In this document: piece by piece, positions 1 to 11,287 of the stretch
Position numbering within the stretch: the first letter of the stretch is position 1
How the letters are laid out: each line of letters begins with the position of its first letter
Assembly: GCA_963277665.1 (NCBI GenBank)
Contig: OY728142.1
Location: 13,344,001 to 13,408,000 of the forward strand
DNA from: Viscum album
Taxonomy: Eukaryota > Streptophyta > Magnoliopsida > Santalales > Viscaceae
Direction of reading: 5' to 3'
DNA: 64,000 bases
Position numbers and translations under genes: made by a program
Notes under the pieces: model-generated
Told to the model about the DNA's origin: nothing
The model's database searches: none
The model's input: the letters and a program-made list of their open reading frames with translations, nothing else

Positions 1-2090
1 AATTTGATGCTACCATGTACCTGGTTATCCTCTATCGGGTACCCACCTAGAGGCTATAACATAACCTGTATCCCACCCATGCCATTCCCCATAATAATTT
101 TGATCATAAAAACATGGTACTTGGAAACTAAGAACCCAATTAAATCTATCATAAATGAAATATTCTCTACCAATAGTATATTTCTTCAAATTCTGACCCT
201 CAACCTATTCTAACTACTCTATAAATCTGAAATGATAAAAATAAATATAATTCCATTGAAATTAGTTCTCATCAATACCTAAATAAGTGCATATAATTAA
301 AACTCCCAAAATATTTTAGCTCATCCTTGAGATTCATCATCGAGTTTCATTAGAAAAAATCTATACCATTGTACTCATATATCTTCCTCACTCTCTCACA
401 ACATCTCTTAAATACATTTTATATCTATTATGAATGTAATAGGGTTACCTTATTCCCTATAAGAATCTTCTCACTACAATATAATATATATAAAATTCAT
501 CATTGATTGAAGCCTCAGCCTCCAACTCAACATCAATGGTGTTGATCACATGTGAAGAGAACAAATAACATCTATTAAGCTGATATATAAAAAATACATT
601 GAGTATCAAACTATATATCTAAGGAATTGTTAACCAGTATTACACTATGATGATAATATTTAAAACCTCAAATAGACCCATTAAATATGGAGATATATTT
701 ACTTTTATTTATGTCCACCCATGTCTCAATCAACACAACACTCTCAAGAATACCCTGCCGCTTATCATAAACTCTAGAGATTAACATCATCAGTCTATGT
801 ACAATATGTATGATCCTGATCATTGATGATGTATGGTTCCTTTAAATTTCAATTTTAACATCTATTTTTATGAAAATTATTGTTCCTTAATTGGTCATGG
901 ATGTTTTTGGATCATTCAATATTGGTTTGAGGCATGAAGTAAAGTTTTTTAAGAAACAGTATAAGGTATATAGTTAGCACATGGTTAGTAGTAACCATGT
1001 CAGAGGATTCATAAAACTATAAAAAGACTATAATTAATTGTAGACATGAATCACACCATGCCTATACCATATAGGGTGTGGGTATTGAGGTAGTTTTAAA
1101 TGTAGGGTTTGTGCATGGATTTTATAATTTTTCTCATGAACCATCTGAGGGGTGTGAACCTAGATAGTATGTGTGCACGATTGGTTCATGGCTTGGAAAA
1201 TCATGTAGACATAGCATGAACCCCTCTAAAGTAATGGAAATGAACATTTTCTCCTCCTTACTTTAAACCTCTAATTTCTATCCACCTCCCTCAAATTCCC
1301 AGTAGCTCCATCATGGGAGAGCCCTTATTCTATTCTCCTAGTCATTTATAGAATGTTTCCATCTATGATATGATTCATGTGTTGTAGATCATGTTGTATC
1401 ACCCTCAGTATGTCTAAGAACACTTTTTATTCATTTCTCAACTTCTCTTCCCATCTTTTATTTGATCTTTGTGTGAGATAATATACTCTATTTTTAGGGT
1501 ATTTTCCTGGGTTATCAAATTTATCTTATTTTATACAAAATAATAGGCTGATAATATATGAACATTATACTACTATTCTAAGGTAGGTGTTTGAGTACTT
1601 TTCCCTAAAAATCATGTTATTTTTTTCATGAGTTGTTGTGTCATACACTGTCCCTCCCATGAATTACCTCTAAAATTAATATCCCTTACATTTTTTAATG
1701 ATGTATCCTCCTTGAAGAACTATGAGACCTTTTTACATGGTTGTAGTGTAATGAAATAAATCCAAACCAACCCCTTTTTGTGGGTTCAACTAAATTATAT
1801 TTGATTAAAATTCCTATCTTATAATTAAACCAAATGTTGGTTTGTTGATTTCTACTTTCTAACGTAATGATTAAATTGAATTATTTGAAATGTAATTTGA
1901 ATGGTAAGACCATGTCACTTGTCCCCATGATTTCCAACCAGATTATATTATTTCTATATCCTTATAATGAATTAAATAGATGGATTTAAATGAATTATAA
2001 GTGGTGTGTATAACTCACATAGCCTTGTTAATTTTATAATATAATTCATAGAGTGGTATTTAGATTCTGATACTGAATTCCTTGAATAGG
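1..2090. other. AT-rich intergenic or decayed LTR sequence, no gene seen
   Basis: No open frame longer than about 70 codons with recognisable content, no tRNA-like arms and no clear terminal repeats are visible. Because a Ty3 LTR end lies downstream at about 3340, part of this stretch may be the body of that LTR. Its start cannot be placed because the partner LTR is not in the window. Confidence 0.5.
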
Positions 2091-2588
2091 TTGATAGGAA
2101 AAGAAATTATATTGTTCCTTAAGTGATACATGGATTATTATATGGAGTTCATCTGATGGGATCATAGGAAAATTAGAATTATGTTTTTCTTTAGATGATA
2201 ATTAGATTCCAATATAAAATTCCTTAGATTCGATCATAAGACAATTGGAATTATGTTAATCCTTAGATGATACATGGATTCTGAAAAATAATTCCTTATA
2301 CAAGATCATAAGACAGTTGGAATTATTTTATTCCTTAGGATATTCTTAGAATCTAGTAAAAAAATTCCATAGACAGCCTCATATGACAATTTGAATTATG
2401 TTATTCCATGGGTGATACTTGGATTCCAATACATAATTCTATGGATGGGAACATAGGATAATTTGACTATGCTAAGCCATGGGTAATACATGGATTCCTA
2501 TATAGAATTCCATTGATGTTATTATAGGGTATTTTGAATTATATCATGATTGATTATCATATAGATCCTTTATATGACTTTATTATAC
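2091..2588. repeat. Degenerate 72-bp tandem repeat, about 7 copies
   Basis: Units begin at about 2091, 2161, 2233, 2305, 2378, 2450 and 2521, so the period is 70-73 bp. Each unit opens with a form of ATCATAGGACAATTGGAATT, continues with a TTCCTTAGATGATACATGG-like block and closes with an AATTCCTTAGATGGG-like block. Copies differ at many positions, so the array is old. It lies upstream of the LTR end at 3340 and is probably an internal LTR array, which is inference. Confidence 0.8.
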
Positions 2589-3340
2589 ATGGAAACTTTG
2601 TTATATCCCTCAAGTCTTGATCCTATAATATATAAAATGTAATATTCTCAAAAACATTATGTATTAGGTTTAAGTAATTATGGTTATCTAGGTTTTCCCT
2701 AATGAGCCTCATTTTGGCTTAGGTTATATTCAAAATGATATTTTACATTTGTTATACCTATACAAAGTTCATTTTATCTTAAAAAACTATCTAGTAGTAG
2801 GATCTATTGGGGGTGGTTAGTTGATATTTACTCACACCCTATTCATCCCGTGAATTGGTACATGGACTAACTTCATGGATTCAAGTTGGGAAAAGGGGAA
2901 ACACCTAACTATGTATTTTTGATTTTCTGTACTAGGGTATAGTATGAGAGAATATGACTGAGGTAGTGCTGGTGATTCCATAAGAGTTTAAATTATAATC
3001 TTTTTTATATTTTTGTATAGCCTGTATTATATTTTATTCTCAATCCACATTTTTGTACCACATCATGATATCATCTTTTGTATATAAAAATGTTTATTAT
3101 TTATGTTTTATTGTTATCTTCTAGATGATTTAATTCCATTGTTACAATATATTGATTCTATTAATTTATCTTTTCTCACCACTATGAACCACTCTGATAA
3201 AGGGGGTATAGTATCCCTACCATAACACCATAGACCGTCACTAATATTTGGTATCCTCTATTGTATGAGGAGGTAGGATTGAGACTATATAGCCAACCAG
3301 GTTCAGTTACTTATCAGTGAAACATGACTAAAATGTCACA
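2589..3340 (+). repeat. 3' portion of a decayed Ty3/gypsy 5' LTR (element E0)
   Basis: The stretch ends in TGTCACA at 3334-3340 and is followed at once by AAGTGGTATGAGAGG. This is the LTR-end plus primer-site arrangement of Tekay/Del-type elements, whose LTRs commonly end in GTGACA. The left LTR boundary is not identifiable. Orientation is plus. Confidence 0.55.
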
Positions 3341-3343
3341 AAG

Positions 3344-3354
3344 TGGTATGAGAG
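3344..3354 (+). promoter_or_regulatory. Primer-binding site (initiator tRNA-Met type) of E0
   Basis: TGGTATGAGAG matches the 3' end complement of plant initiator tRNA-Met (TGGTATCAGAG) at 10 of 11 bases and lies three bases after the LTR end, as expected for reverse-transcription priming. Confidence 0.65.
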
Positions 3355-4439
3355 GTTTATTTTCATTACCTTACTATTTTGGGATGATAGATGGTATACT
3401 AGGATGTGTTTTAATTTGGTAATAATATTGTTCCTAGGAGTAGCTAACCCACATAGAGAGAAAAATACATGTTTTTATTGATAAAACTTATTGCTATAGT
3501 TTTCACCTGTTACAGTAGTATTCATTTTCTACATTTGTTCACTCACATGATTTTTGAAATAGAAATGATTGTGTATTTTTACCATCAGTTCATATGACAA
3601 AGATGTATCATACATTTATCATTATAGTAACTTGAGGATTTATATGTCATTCATGTGATATAAGATGTTTATTACATTGCCTAAATAGCCTATTGCATCT
3701 CATATGTGCCTTGATTTCTATATTTGAAATTGTTACTAACATTTCTTATGGTAAAAGGAGAAAATAATTGTTTACATAATGTTTATGCATAAAAATAAAT
3801 TTTATTTTCCCACATATATTGATGGTGGAAATTAACTTACTAATTATCAAAATTTTGGGCCATGGAAGATCAGTTACATAGGTTGGAACATTAGAAGATT
3901 AAAATTAAAAGGTTTCCAATTTTAATTTATAAAGTTTGTACCTCTATAAATTGTGAATAATGATCTTTATAATTGAATCATAATATATGAATTCTTACAT
4001 CCTGATATCAATTTTATATAGTCTATTTTTATTTACATAATGTTCTTTTTGTAACTTATAAACCATTGGTCTTTATAACTAGGTAATGGTGTATCATCTT
4101 ACTGAATCATTGTATAATAATAAAATTTGATAAAATCTAATTCATAAATGAAATGGTTTATATTAAATGGGGATTACAATTACAACCTAATGGTTTTTTA
4201 CTCTATAAAATGTAATTGAAAATCTATATAACAAAACCACTATAAATAAAACTCTGATCTTACAAATTCCCTAGTCTTAGACTTGGATAATTTGGTTACT
4301 ATATCTTGTCTATTAATCCTTTATATCAATTTTTATATCATATGGGGTCGTTTCTTTTAGTTATCATATTTTAAGGCATGTTATTAGAATTATATATATA
4401 TATGAAACCACAAAAACCTATAGTTTTCTAACAATAAGG
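3355..4439. other. Untranslated leader of E0, no gene seen
   Basis: AT-rich sequence between the primer site and the gag remnant. No coding or structural feature is recognised. Confidence 0.45.
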
Positions 4440-5527
4440 TGGATAAGACCATGATTCTTAGGTTGTGGGATTAGACCCGCCTGTAGTGCCACCTACAACA
4501 CCTCTAGTTTCACCTTCTATTGATCATGGATTTTAATCTTATACTCATATTTAAGAGGTTTTATTACCAGTAGTATAATTTATAGAGATATATCCAACAT
4601 CTATACCAACTATTTTTGACTTGGTGTGAGAGTTAAAACAGTAATATCCTTCTACATTCTTGGTGGATTATGACCCCAAGGCTACTGAGTCATGGATAAA
4701 GAAAATTATATAAACCTTTTATAATTTAGATATTCATAAAAAGATTATGGTAATTCTTGTAGTTTATATGCTTCATGGATTGGAAAATCATGGTTGATAT
4801 GTTCTAAAATATGAAATTTTGTATCGGGACATGGTCTGGAGGGACTTCCATACTACCTTTTATGATTAATTCTTTCTACAAATGCTAATAGCTAAATGAG
4901 ATAGGGATTTTATTCCCCATAAATAGGTTTTTATGACCATAAAATATTCATCACACTTCATTAAGGTCCAACATTTCACAATGATTCTTACTAGTGATGA
5001 ACTATGAAGAGTAAGACGGTTTGAATATGGGCTTGTGTATGGAATCTGATTAATGGTGAACGTTTTTTCAGATGAATACTATTTATAAGATAGTTAACCA
5101 AGATATCATTTCAAAGTATAACATGAGGGAAGATGGAGGTATGAGGAAGGTTGTTTTTGTAATGAGGTAGGGGCAGTTCATCTAGAGAAAAAAAAGTGAC
5201 ACTAGAATAGGAAGACAATAAGTGCACATTGGTAGTTATATAATATTCTATTAGTGTAGTAGATCAGGCCACTCATAGCCATAATACAGAATAAATCCAT
5301 TTGATTATCGATCCTATGGAAAAATAGACCACCACAATTTTTTAGGACATTTCTCCATTTCTTAATGAGTGAGAATATTCAACAACCCTAGGTTTTGAAG
5401 TGGTATTAGTGTCTCCATTTCAGAATGGAAGCTAGAGTAGTATTGATAATTCTATCCATGGAGGAAGATGAGGTTGAGAAAGTAAGTCATATGAAATGTA
5501 GCATCGTCATAGAGGACCTACATATGG
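4440..5527 (+). pseudogene. Ty3/gypsy gag remnant (E0), truncated at the E1 copia boundary
   Basis: Reading the plus strand with frame breaks gives a proline-rich start (DPPVVPPTTPLVSPS near 4475), then FLVDYDPKATESWIKKI near 4660. This is followed by an alpha-helical stretch with YMLHGLENHG near 4765 and RVRRFEYGL near 5010. The order matches Ty3 Gag, where DP...A..W is followed by W-rich helices and then a RRFE.GL motif. Several stop codons make it non-functional. Nothing recognisable as protease or RT follows before the copia LTR at 5528. The assignment to Gag is by pattern and the clade is not certain. Confidence 0.65.
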
Positions 5528-7476
5528 TATCTTGGTTCTCTAGAAACCAACTTCATTGTACTTTATCATAAACCTATATTTATTGGATGAATATTAATAA
5601 ACTTATTATCACATCATGATTATTATTCTACGTGAAATAGTATGTGATAATTTCTTAAGAATAGCTATATCATTAAAAGGTCAAAGCAGATATCTGATAT
5701 TATGATAACTCAGAAGTTCCATGACACTATTCTTGAATATATGTTCTATGGCTAGATGATATCATTTTAAGGGACATAAAGGATTCAGAATATCAGGGGT
5801 GGGGACTCATGAAACCTTGAGGCACCTTCTCATGGTGTATACTATAGGTAATATCCAAGAGTATATTAGGAGAACAAGACCTGCCAGTAGAAAATCCATA
5901 TTTATAAGTGTCATTAGATGTTCTTATCTACAGATAAATGTATTGGTCCTAAGACTTTAATATTATTATTAATGGGTATTATGACTCACACACTTATATG
6001 TATTGATGAAAACATTTACGACATATGTTCGTGGTGAGGTAGGATATGTTGGGTGCATCATGAGTAATAATTCATTAATGAATAATGCAAGAAAGGATTT
6101 TTAACTTCTACAGAAGTAGATATCTCATGCCCGTTGATGGAAATGATATAACCTAACTAAATCCATGGCCTTGGTGTTCTCTAGGAAAGTTAAATTATGG
6201 GATGTCAAAGAATGAGAAATCAAGAACATGGGTAGATGACACTTGTATGAAACCCATTTAATTAGAGAGATCATGACAAAGGGATTATATTACATAGTAA
6301 TCATTCATATGAGGTGACATGTTGTTGTGACATCAACTTCTTTCTTTTAGGTTCCTTAACTCATTTCTAGAAATTAATCATGGAGTTTAAATAAGCCTAC
6401 CTAATTCCAACGAGAAAGAGACCTAGAGGGTCACACACTAAGTGTAGCCAGTATCTTAGTTAAATAATTTATTTATTTAATAATTTGAATAAATATTATT
6501 CATGGTTGTTGTTTAATAATTATTCATGTATCCCTAATCACATTTATTTCTTCACTAATTATTCAAGATAATATATTACGGATGGAATATTTATTTATCA
6601 GAAAATAATGTAGTTATATTTATTTTATAAATAAATAGTCATTATTCAAGGCCCCATAAATATTGATGAGGATTGGTGGGCCAATTTATGGGTCTGGTGA
6701 GAAATAATATTAAATATTATTTGTTTAAATAATATTTAAATATAATGCGCATGTTAAGCACATGTCATGGAAATAATAAAATTTCTATTATTATTTGACA
6801 TGAGGTTTCACATGGAATAATAAATTACGTAATGGTGCCTGTGATAATTATTTATTATTACCTGGTGAATTAAATTACCATTTATGTTATTATTCACTAA
6901 ATTATCCAAGGGGTCATCCCACTAGATAACCAATCACTATGTGAACAACATCCTTGGACAAAATCTCTTGATCCTAGATAACTCTTCCCTCTCCAGGAAC
7001 TCTCTCAATAACAAGAGAGATCCTATTCCACCAGATCTAGAAGAATGATTTGGAAGAGATTCTCAAGGCAATCAATGGATAATATTACAAGTGTAAGGAT
7101 CTTCTACACTTTCACCTGGAGACTCCTTCGGCAATGTTTAGAGATGAATGGAGTATGTGTCAATCACCACTATAGGATTCATATCCTTGGATTCTATATT
7201 GAAACAAAACCACACCTCAGACCCATGGTTGAATGCATCAACGAATAAAGAATCACCTTGCAGGTAATTATTTAATTTAAATAAATTAATTATAAATAAA
7301 ATATGTTGATCATATCTTCTCGGTTTTAGGTTATCTCATTTTTCATTTATCTTTGATTAAATTTTGTGGCTATTGGAATTTATCATCATATTGATCCCAG
7401 ATTAATAATCGATTATGGAAATTTGAAAAGTTTAGTACACAACATTCCTATGCTTCTACTATACCCGAAACCTACA
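5528..7476 (+). repeat. E1 5' LTR
   Basis: Collinear with 25711-27662 and, in reverse, with the two E2 LTRs. It ends CCCGAAACCTACA directly before the primer site. Its start has decayed from the TGTTGGAGTTGGTGG seen in the E2 outer LTR to TATCTTGGTTCTC. Short AT-rich inverted repeats around 6690-6730 are kept in all four LTR copies. Confidence 0.85.
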
Positions 7477-7478
7477 AG

Positions 7479-7490
7479 TGGTATCAGAGC
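7479..7490 (+). promoter_or_regulatory. E1 primer-binding site, initiator tRNA-Met
   Basis: TGGTATCAGAGC begins two bases after the LTR end and matches the complement of the plant initiator tRNA-Met 3' end over all 12 bases. This sets the element's orientation as plus. Confidence 0.9.
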
Positions 7491-7662
7491 AGTCATATTT
7501 TCATTTATAATTATTTAAATAATTCATTGATGATTTACAATTTAATAATTTAGTTTGTCAATTAGTGTTTAATTGTTCTTGTAATATGAATTTCGTGATC
7601 TGTTCCTCCTTATCATTTCTCACAACTTTAATAAAAATGAATAATTTTTGGATTAAAATTTT

Positions 7663-7667
7663 ATCAT
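7663..7667. repeat. Target-site duplication of E6, left copy (ATCAT)
   Basis: ATCAT immediately precedes the TGTCACG terminus at 7668 and is repeated at 19713-19717 right after the opposite terminus. A perfect 5-bp duplication is typical of Ty3 integrase. Confidence 0.95.
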
Positions 7668-8321
7668 TGTCACGACCCGTCCTCGGGGCCCGTGCCGTGA
7701 CTACCCCAAGCCCGCCTTCCATAGGCCAGGGGCTGGCGACTAGCCCCAAGGCGTAAAATCCCAGTAAACAGGGAAGGCATTGCCTTTATAAGTAACAACC
7801 ACACAGAGTCAGCAAGCGGAAAGTAAAGTGCAGAAAAGTAAAGGGGGCCGGAAATACAAGCCCAACTGTAAAGTACAACTGAAAAGTAAAGTACAGCAAC
7901 TGAAGAAAAGACGGCGGCCTCGTGTCGTCCACTGGCAATCCCACCTGAAGGGTGGGTACAGATAGCCTCCAGGCTCCTCGGGTCCCACGTCCGCTCCGAG
8001 CACGTCCCGCCCAGTGGTCCACCTCCAGGTACCGTCCTGCTCCACGCCCCAACCGTGATCAGCGCTGTCCGTCGTCTGCAACCAACACAACAAGGTGCGG
8101 GCATAGCCCGTGCAGGGGTGAGTACAAGCTACTCAGTAAGGACCCCGAGACCCCCGAAGGTCTCCCGAAATCCACAAAGGATATAGCACAAAAGAAAGAT
8201 GCAATCACGAAGTAACATCTGACTCGACTTAGGTATATGCCCATACATATACCTAAGTCCCCATTTCTAGCTCTGCTCACGAGCTCGAGAACAACTCAAT
8301 CCACAAAGGAAAGCAAGACTC

Positions 8322-8490
8322 AAATCCACAAGGAGAGTAAACGGTAAATCCACAAAGGATAGTTCAACACAATCCACAAAGGAGAGTAAACAGTAAATCC
8401 ACTTAGGATAGTTCAACACAATCCACAAAGGAGAGTAAACAGTAAATCCACTTAGGATAGTTCAACACAATCCACATAGGAGAGTAACAT
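8322..8490. repeat. 49-bp tandem repeat in E6 LTR (also 16800-16968)
   Basis: About 3.5 units. Each is made of two related halves, AATCCACAAAGGAGAGTAAA and AAATCCACTTAGGATAGTT. The halves share the core CCAC-N2-AGGA, which recurs outside this array. Confidence 0.85.
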
Positions 8491-8737
8491 AAGATTCAGC
8501 TCAACCAGGTATACTTTTTCAGATGACGTCAAAGACGATCACTGATCCATCTAAGTCGTCGGACTCACAAAGGATCGATAGGTACTAACCCCCGCAGAAG
8601 ACCCACACAGGATCGGGCTCACACAGAACCTGTAGGCAGTGGCTCACACAGAACCGGTAGTAAGGACCCACATAGGATCGGGCTCACACAGAACCTGTAG
8701 CACTGATCCACGTAGGATCGCTGAGTGCAGTAGTCGA

Positions 8738-8873
8738 CGCAGTCCACTGAGGATCTCTGCACAGTCGTCGCCGCAGTCCACGAAGGATCTCTGCTCTGCC
8801 GTCGTCGCAGTCCACGAAGGTTCTCTGCTCTGTCGTCGTCGCAGTCCATGAAGGATCTCTGCTCTGTCGTCGA
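8738..8873. repeat. 34-bp tandem repeat in E6 LTR (also about 17216-17351)
   Basis: Four units with starts at about 8738, 8772, 8806 and 8840. Each contains CGCAGTCCACGAAGGATCTC followed by TGCTCTGTCGTCGT with minor changes. The CCAC-N2-AGGATC core matches the neighbouring 49-bp array. Confidence 0.85.
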
Positions 8874-8982
8874 AGCCACAGCCAGCGCTAGGGTTCCCGC
8901 ACAAAGCGAGCTCGTTTAGGAGGGTCCGCTCCACGAGCCGAGAGGCTGATACATCAACTGACACGTAGTCCGAAGTTGATGT

Positions 8983-9420
8983 ATCCAAAAGTTCCGTATC
9001 GACAACAGGATCTCAACGCGACAGACGGCGCGTCAAACGGACGCCCGGTCTGAGAGTTATTGGCATTTTCGTCCCAGGGGCCCGGTTGGTTTTTTAGGGC
9101 AAAACCAACCCGACCGTACTCCGCCTGTATCCGATCCTCGGGCGGATCATGCCAAAAGTTCCGTCTCACTTAGAGGAAACTACCACAGCTGACGGTACGT
9201 CGATCGGACGTCCGTAGCTCAAGTTATGAGTGTTTCCGCTCCGAGGGCCCGGTTGGTTTCGTGTACGAACCAACCCGGCCGAACCCAAAGTCTTCCGAAA
9301 CCTTGAGTATAATATACCGAAACGACCGTCTTGATCCAAGGATCGCGTAGCCGCTGACGGTTCGTCAATCGGAGGTCCCAGGCCCAAGATATGGGCGAAA
9401 GACCGAAGAGGGCCCGAAAA
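8983..9420. repeat. 168-bp degenerate tandem repeat with hairpins in E6 LTR (also 17461-17898)
   Basis: Units begin near 8983, 9152 and 9319. Each holds CCAAAAGTTCCG or a relative, a GACGG..CGTC block, a TCGGACGTCCG-like block, an AAGTTATGAG-like block and a GGGCCCG block. The first two units also carry inverted repeats pairing GGTTGGTTT with AAACCAACC (about 9083-9113 and 9250-9278). Confidence 0.8.
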
Positions 9421-10053
9421 CGGGGGTTCTGGGCCCGGGGCGACCCGGCCCGAACCCCCCTGGGGTCGGCCGAACCGGGTCGGCCCGAACCGGGCCGGCC
9501 CGAACCGGCTCGGCCGGGTCCGGTTCGGCCTGGGCGCGGCCCGGCCGACCGGACCGGCCGGCTCGGCTTCGGCCGAGCGGCCGAACAGGCCGCCGCCGCG
9601 GGTTTGACCCGCGGCATTTGAAGAAACGCGGCACCCGCGGGGGGGCCGCCTGTCACGCGGACGCGGCCGGGCCGCCGCGTCCGTTCCCGGTTCCGCGCGG
9701 CCGCGGAACCGGCCGCCACTGCCGCCGCGGCTTCAGCCACGGCGGACTTCCTCTACGGCGGCGCGCCGGGCGCCGCCGCCTCCGGTCGCCGGCGCCGCCG
9801 CTGCCTTCCTCGGGCCGCCGGAGATGCTCCGGTGGCCCGTTTTGCCTCCCGTCTGCGCCGATGCCTCTCCCGGATGCCGACCTTCACTGCGGACTCAACG
9901 GATCGCCCCTGCCGCGCGGTTTGTCGTCGTCCGTCATATCCGCACAACAAAAGAGATCGGCGGAGGGTTGTCGGGTCTTGTTCGTTAGACCCGCACCCTC
10001 CGCGTTAGCCATAATCAACGGGAGAAAAGAAAAAGATGATCAACACATGATCC

Positions 10054-10471
10054 AACAATTTTATTTAAAGATAAAATTGTTCGTTTGAAACCGCCTTTTT
10101 AAATTTTCAAGAACGTTCACGAGAAAATTTAAAAGGGGTAACTTTTCCAAAATAAATCCCTACCTCGAAGTCGTCGTCGGACGAGAGGTCGTCGCGGTAT
10201 CGCTCGTCGCAGAAGAAGGAGATCGTCGCGTCGTCGCGGTATCCGGCGTCGCGTCGCCAATCTCCGGATCAAGAACAAACAGATTTAATTAATTAAATCC
10301 GTTGTTATTGAAATTAAGAAGGGAGAATTTAGAAGTTTCGATTCTCACCTTTAACCGCCGATCGCAGGTTCGCCGCGGAAGAAGAGGCACCGAAGAAGAA
10401 GAAGAAGAAGGTCGCGGAAAAGCTGTTGACGTCGTGGATCGTGCGTCGTCGGATTCCGGTTCCGGCGTTCT

Positions 10472-10513
<42 letters not shown>

Positions 10514-10941
10514 AGAGGGTGGAGGCTCAGAGGAATTGCACAACGATAGCAATCCTCCAAAATAGACAAGTTTGTCTATTTTATTATTTTGCCAACAAAC
10601 GTAAAACGCATAAGTAACGACCCAATTAATTTACGAAGAAACAGTCCATTTAATTCACGAAATAAACCGCCCAATTAAATGGTCTGTTAAGAATTAAAGA
10701 AAACGCGTCGGTTGACTTTTCAGTTACTTTGACGGGTTTTCGCGGGTGCGTTACTTAGCGAAAGAAACGGCGGGCTCGCGCGGGCCCCACCTCACAAATA
10801 TCCTATCAAGGGGGTAGGATATTTCTGGATAGCATCCTATCCAGTTCAACACAGTTCAAGCCGCCTTTAAGTGACTTTAAGTGGCTTCCAAGCAGTTTAA
10901 GTGAAATAAAATAAAGTTGTCGCACAAACTTTATTTTATTT
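10054..10941. repeat. Series of seven inverted repeats in E6 LTR (copied at 18517-19413)
   Basis: Perfect hairpins: 10054-10081 (11-bp stem), 10097-10134 (12-bp stem), 10282-10299 (18-bp palindrome), 10559-10582 (11-bp stem, 2-base loop), 10796-10824 (10-bp stem), 10825-10844 (8-bp stem) and 10904-10941 (15-bp stem, 8-base loop). They lie in what should be the upstream (U3) part of the minus-strand LTR. Confidence 0.85.
10467..10511. repeat. 9-bp microsatellite GTTCTTCGC, five copies (six at 18930-18983)
   Basis: Five perfect units here and six in the other LTR. The unit number is one of only four differences seen between the LTRs, so it changed after or during insertion. Confidence 0.95.
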
Positions 10942-11240
10942 CTGACTTAAAGCCGCAAAATTTAAAAACCACGTCTGAGCAAACGCAACTCCGGAAGAGG
11001 CGTTTCTAAGCAAATATCGGCGCTGCGATTTCATCGGTGCCCTCAGAATTTGATTCCGGGCACCGGTTCAAAAGATAGAAAAACCCGCTCGTCCGTTCAC
11101 TGAACGTACCCGAGCCAAACTTCGGAAATTGATTCCGGGCACACCGGGCCTCGGAATCAGGTGCCGTCTGAAGCTGCGCTCTTGTAAAATTCCAAAGAAA
11201 ATTAAGAAAAAAATTTCCTTGAAATTTGCGGGTCTTTACA

Positions 11241-11255
11241 TTACTCCCACCTCAG
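11241..11255 (-). promoter_or_regulatory. E6 polypurine tract
   Basis: On the minus strand CTGAGGTGGGAGTAA abuts the 3' LTR start TGTAAAGACC. Position and purine bias fit the primer for plus-strand DNA synthesis. The same spot in the old relative E5 reads purine-rich as well. Confidence 0.75.
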
Positions 11256-11287
11256 GGCTTTACGTCCCCGTAAAGATACATCAAAAA

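Larger units (their letters stand above)
7668..11240 (-). repeat. E6 3' LTR (left in window), 3573 bp
   Basis: Starts TGTCACGACCC and ends GGTCTTTACA on the plus strand. It differs from 16146-19712 at 8928 (g versus t) and 9720 (t versus c), by an extra 15-bp GC-rich unit near 9490, and by five rather than six copies of a 9-bp unit at 10467. Internal arrays are listed separately. All longer open frames in it (for example 9219-9740 and 9618-10088) are low-complexity Pro/Arg/Gly translations of CpG-rich DNA and are not annotated as genes. A TATA-like TTATAAAG lies on the minus strand near 7791. Confidence 0.97.

Noticed and set aside
7670..8104. 144-codon minus-strand frame repeated at 16148-16582
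   Set aside because: It is simply part of the duplicated LTR. It spans the LTR terminus region and has no protein similarity I recognise.
8322..8490. Regular short repeats resembling a CRISPR array
   Set aside because: Units are contiguous tandem duplications with no unique spacers, in a plant LTR and duplicated in both LTRs.
9219..10088. Long open frames of 156-173 codons on both strands in the CpG-rich part of the E6 LTR
   Set aside because: Pro/Arg/Gly/Ala-rich translations present simultaneously in several frames, no domain, and the 15-bp repeat indel between the LTRs. Composition alone explains them.
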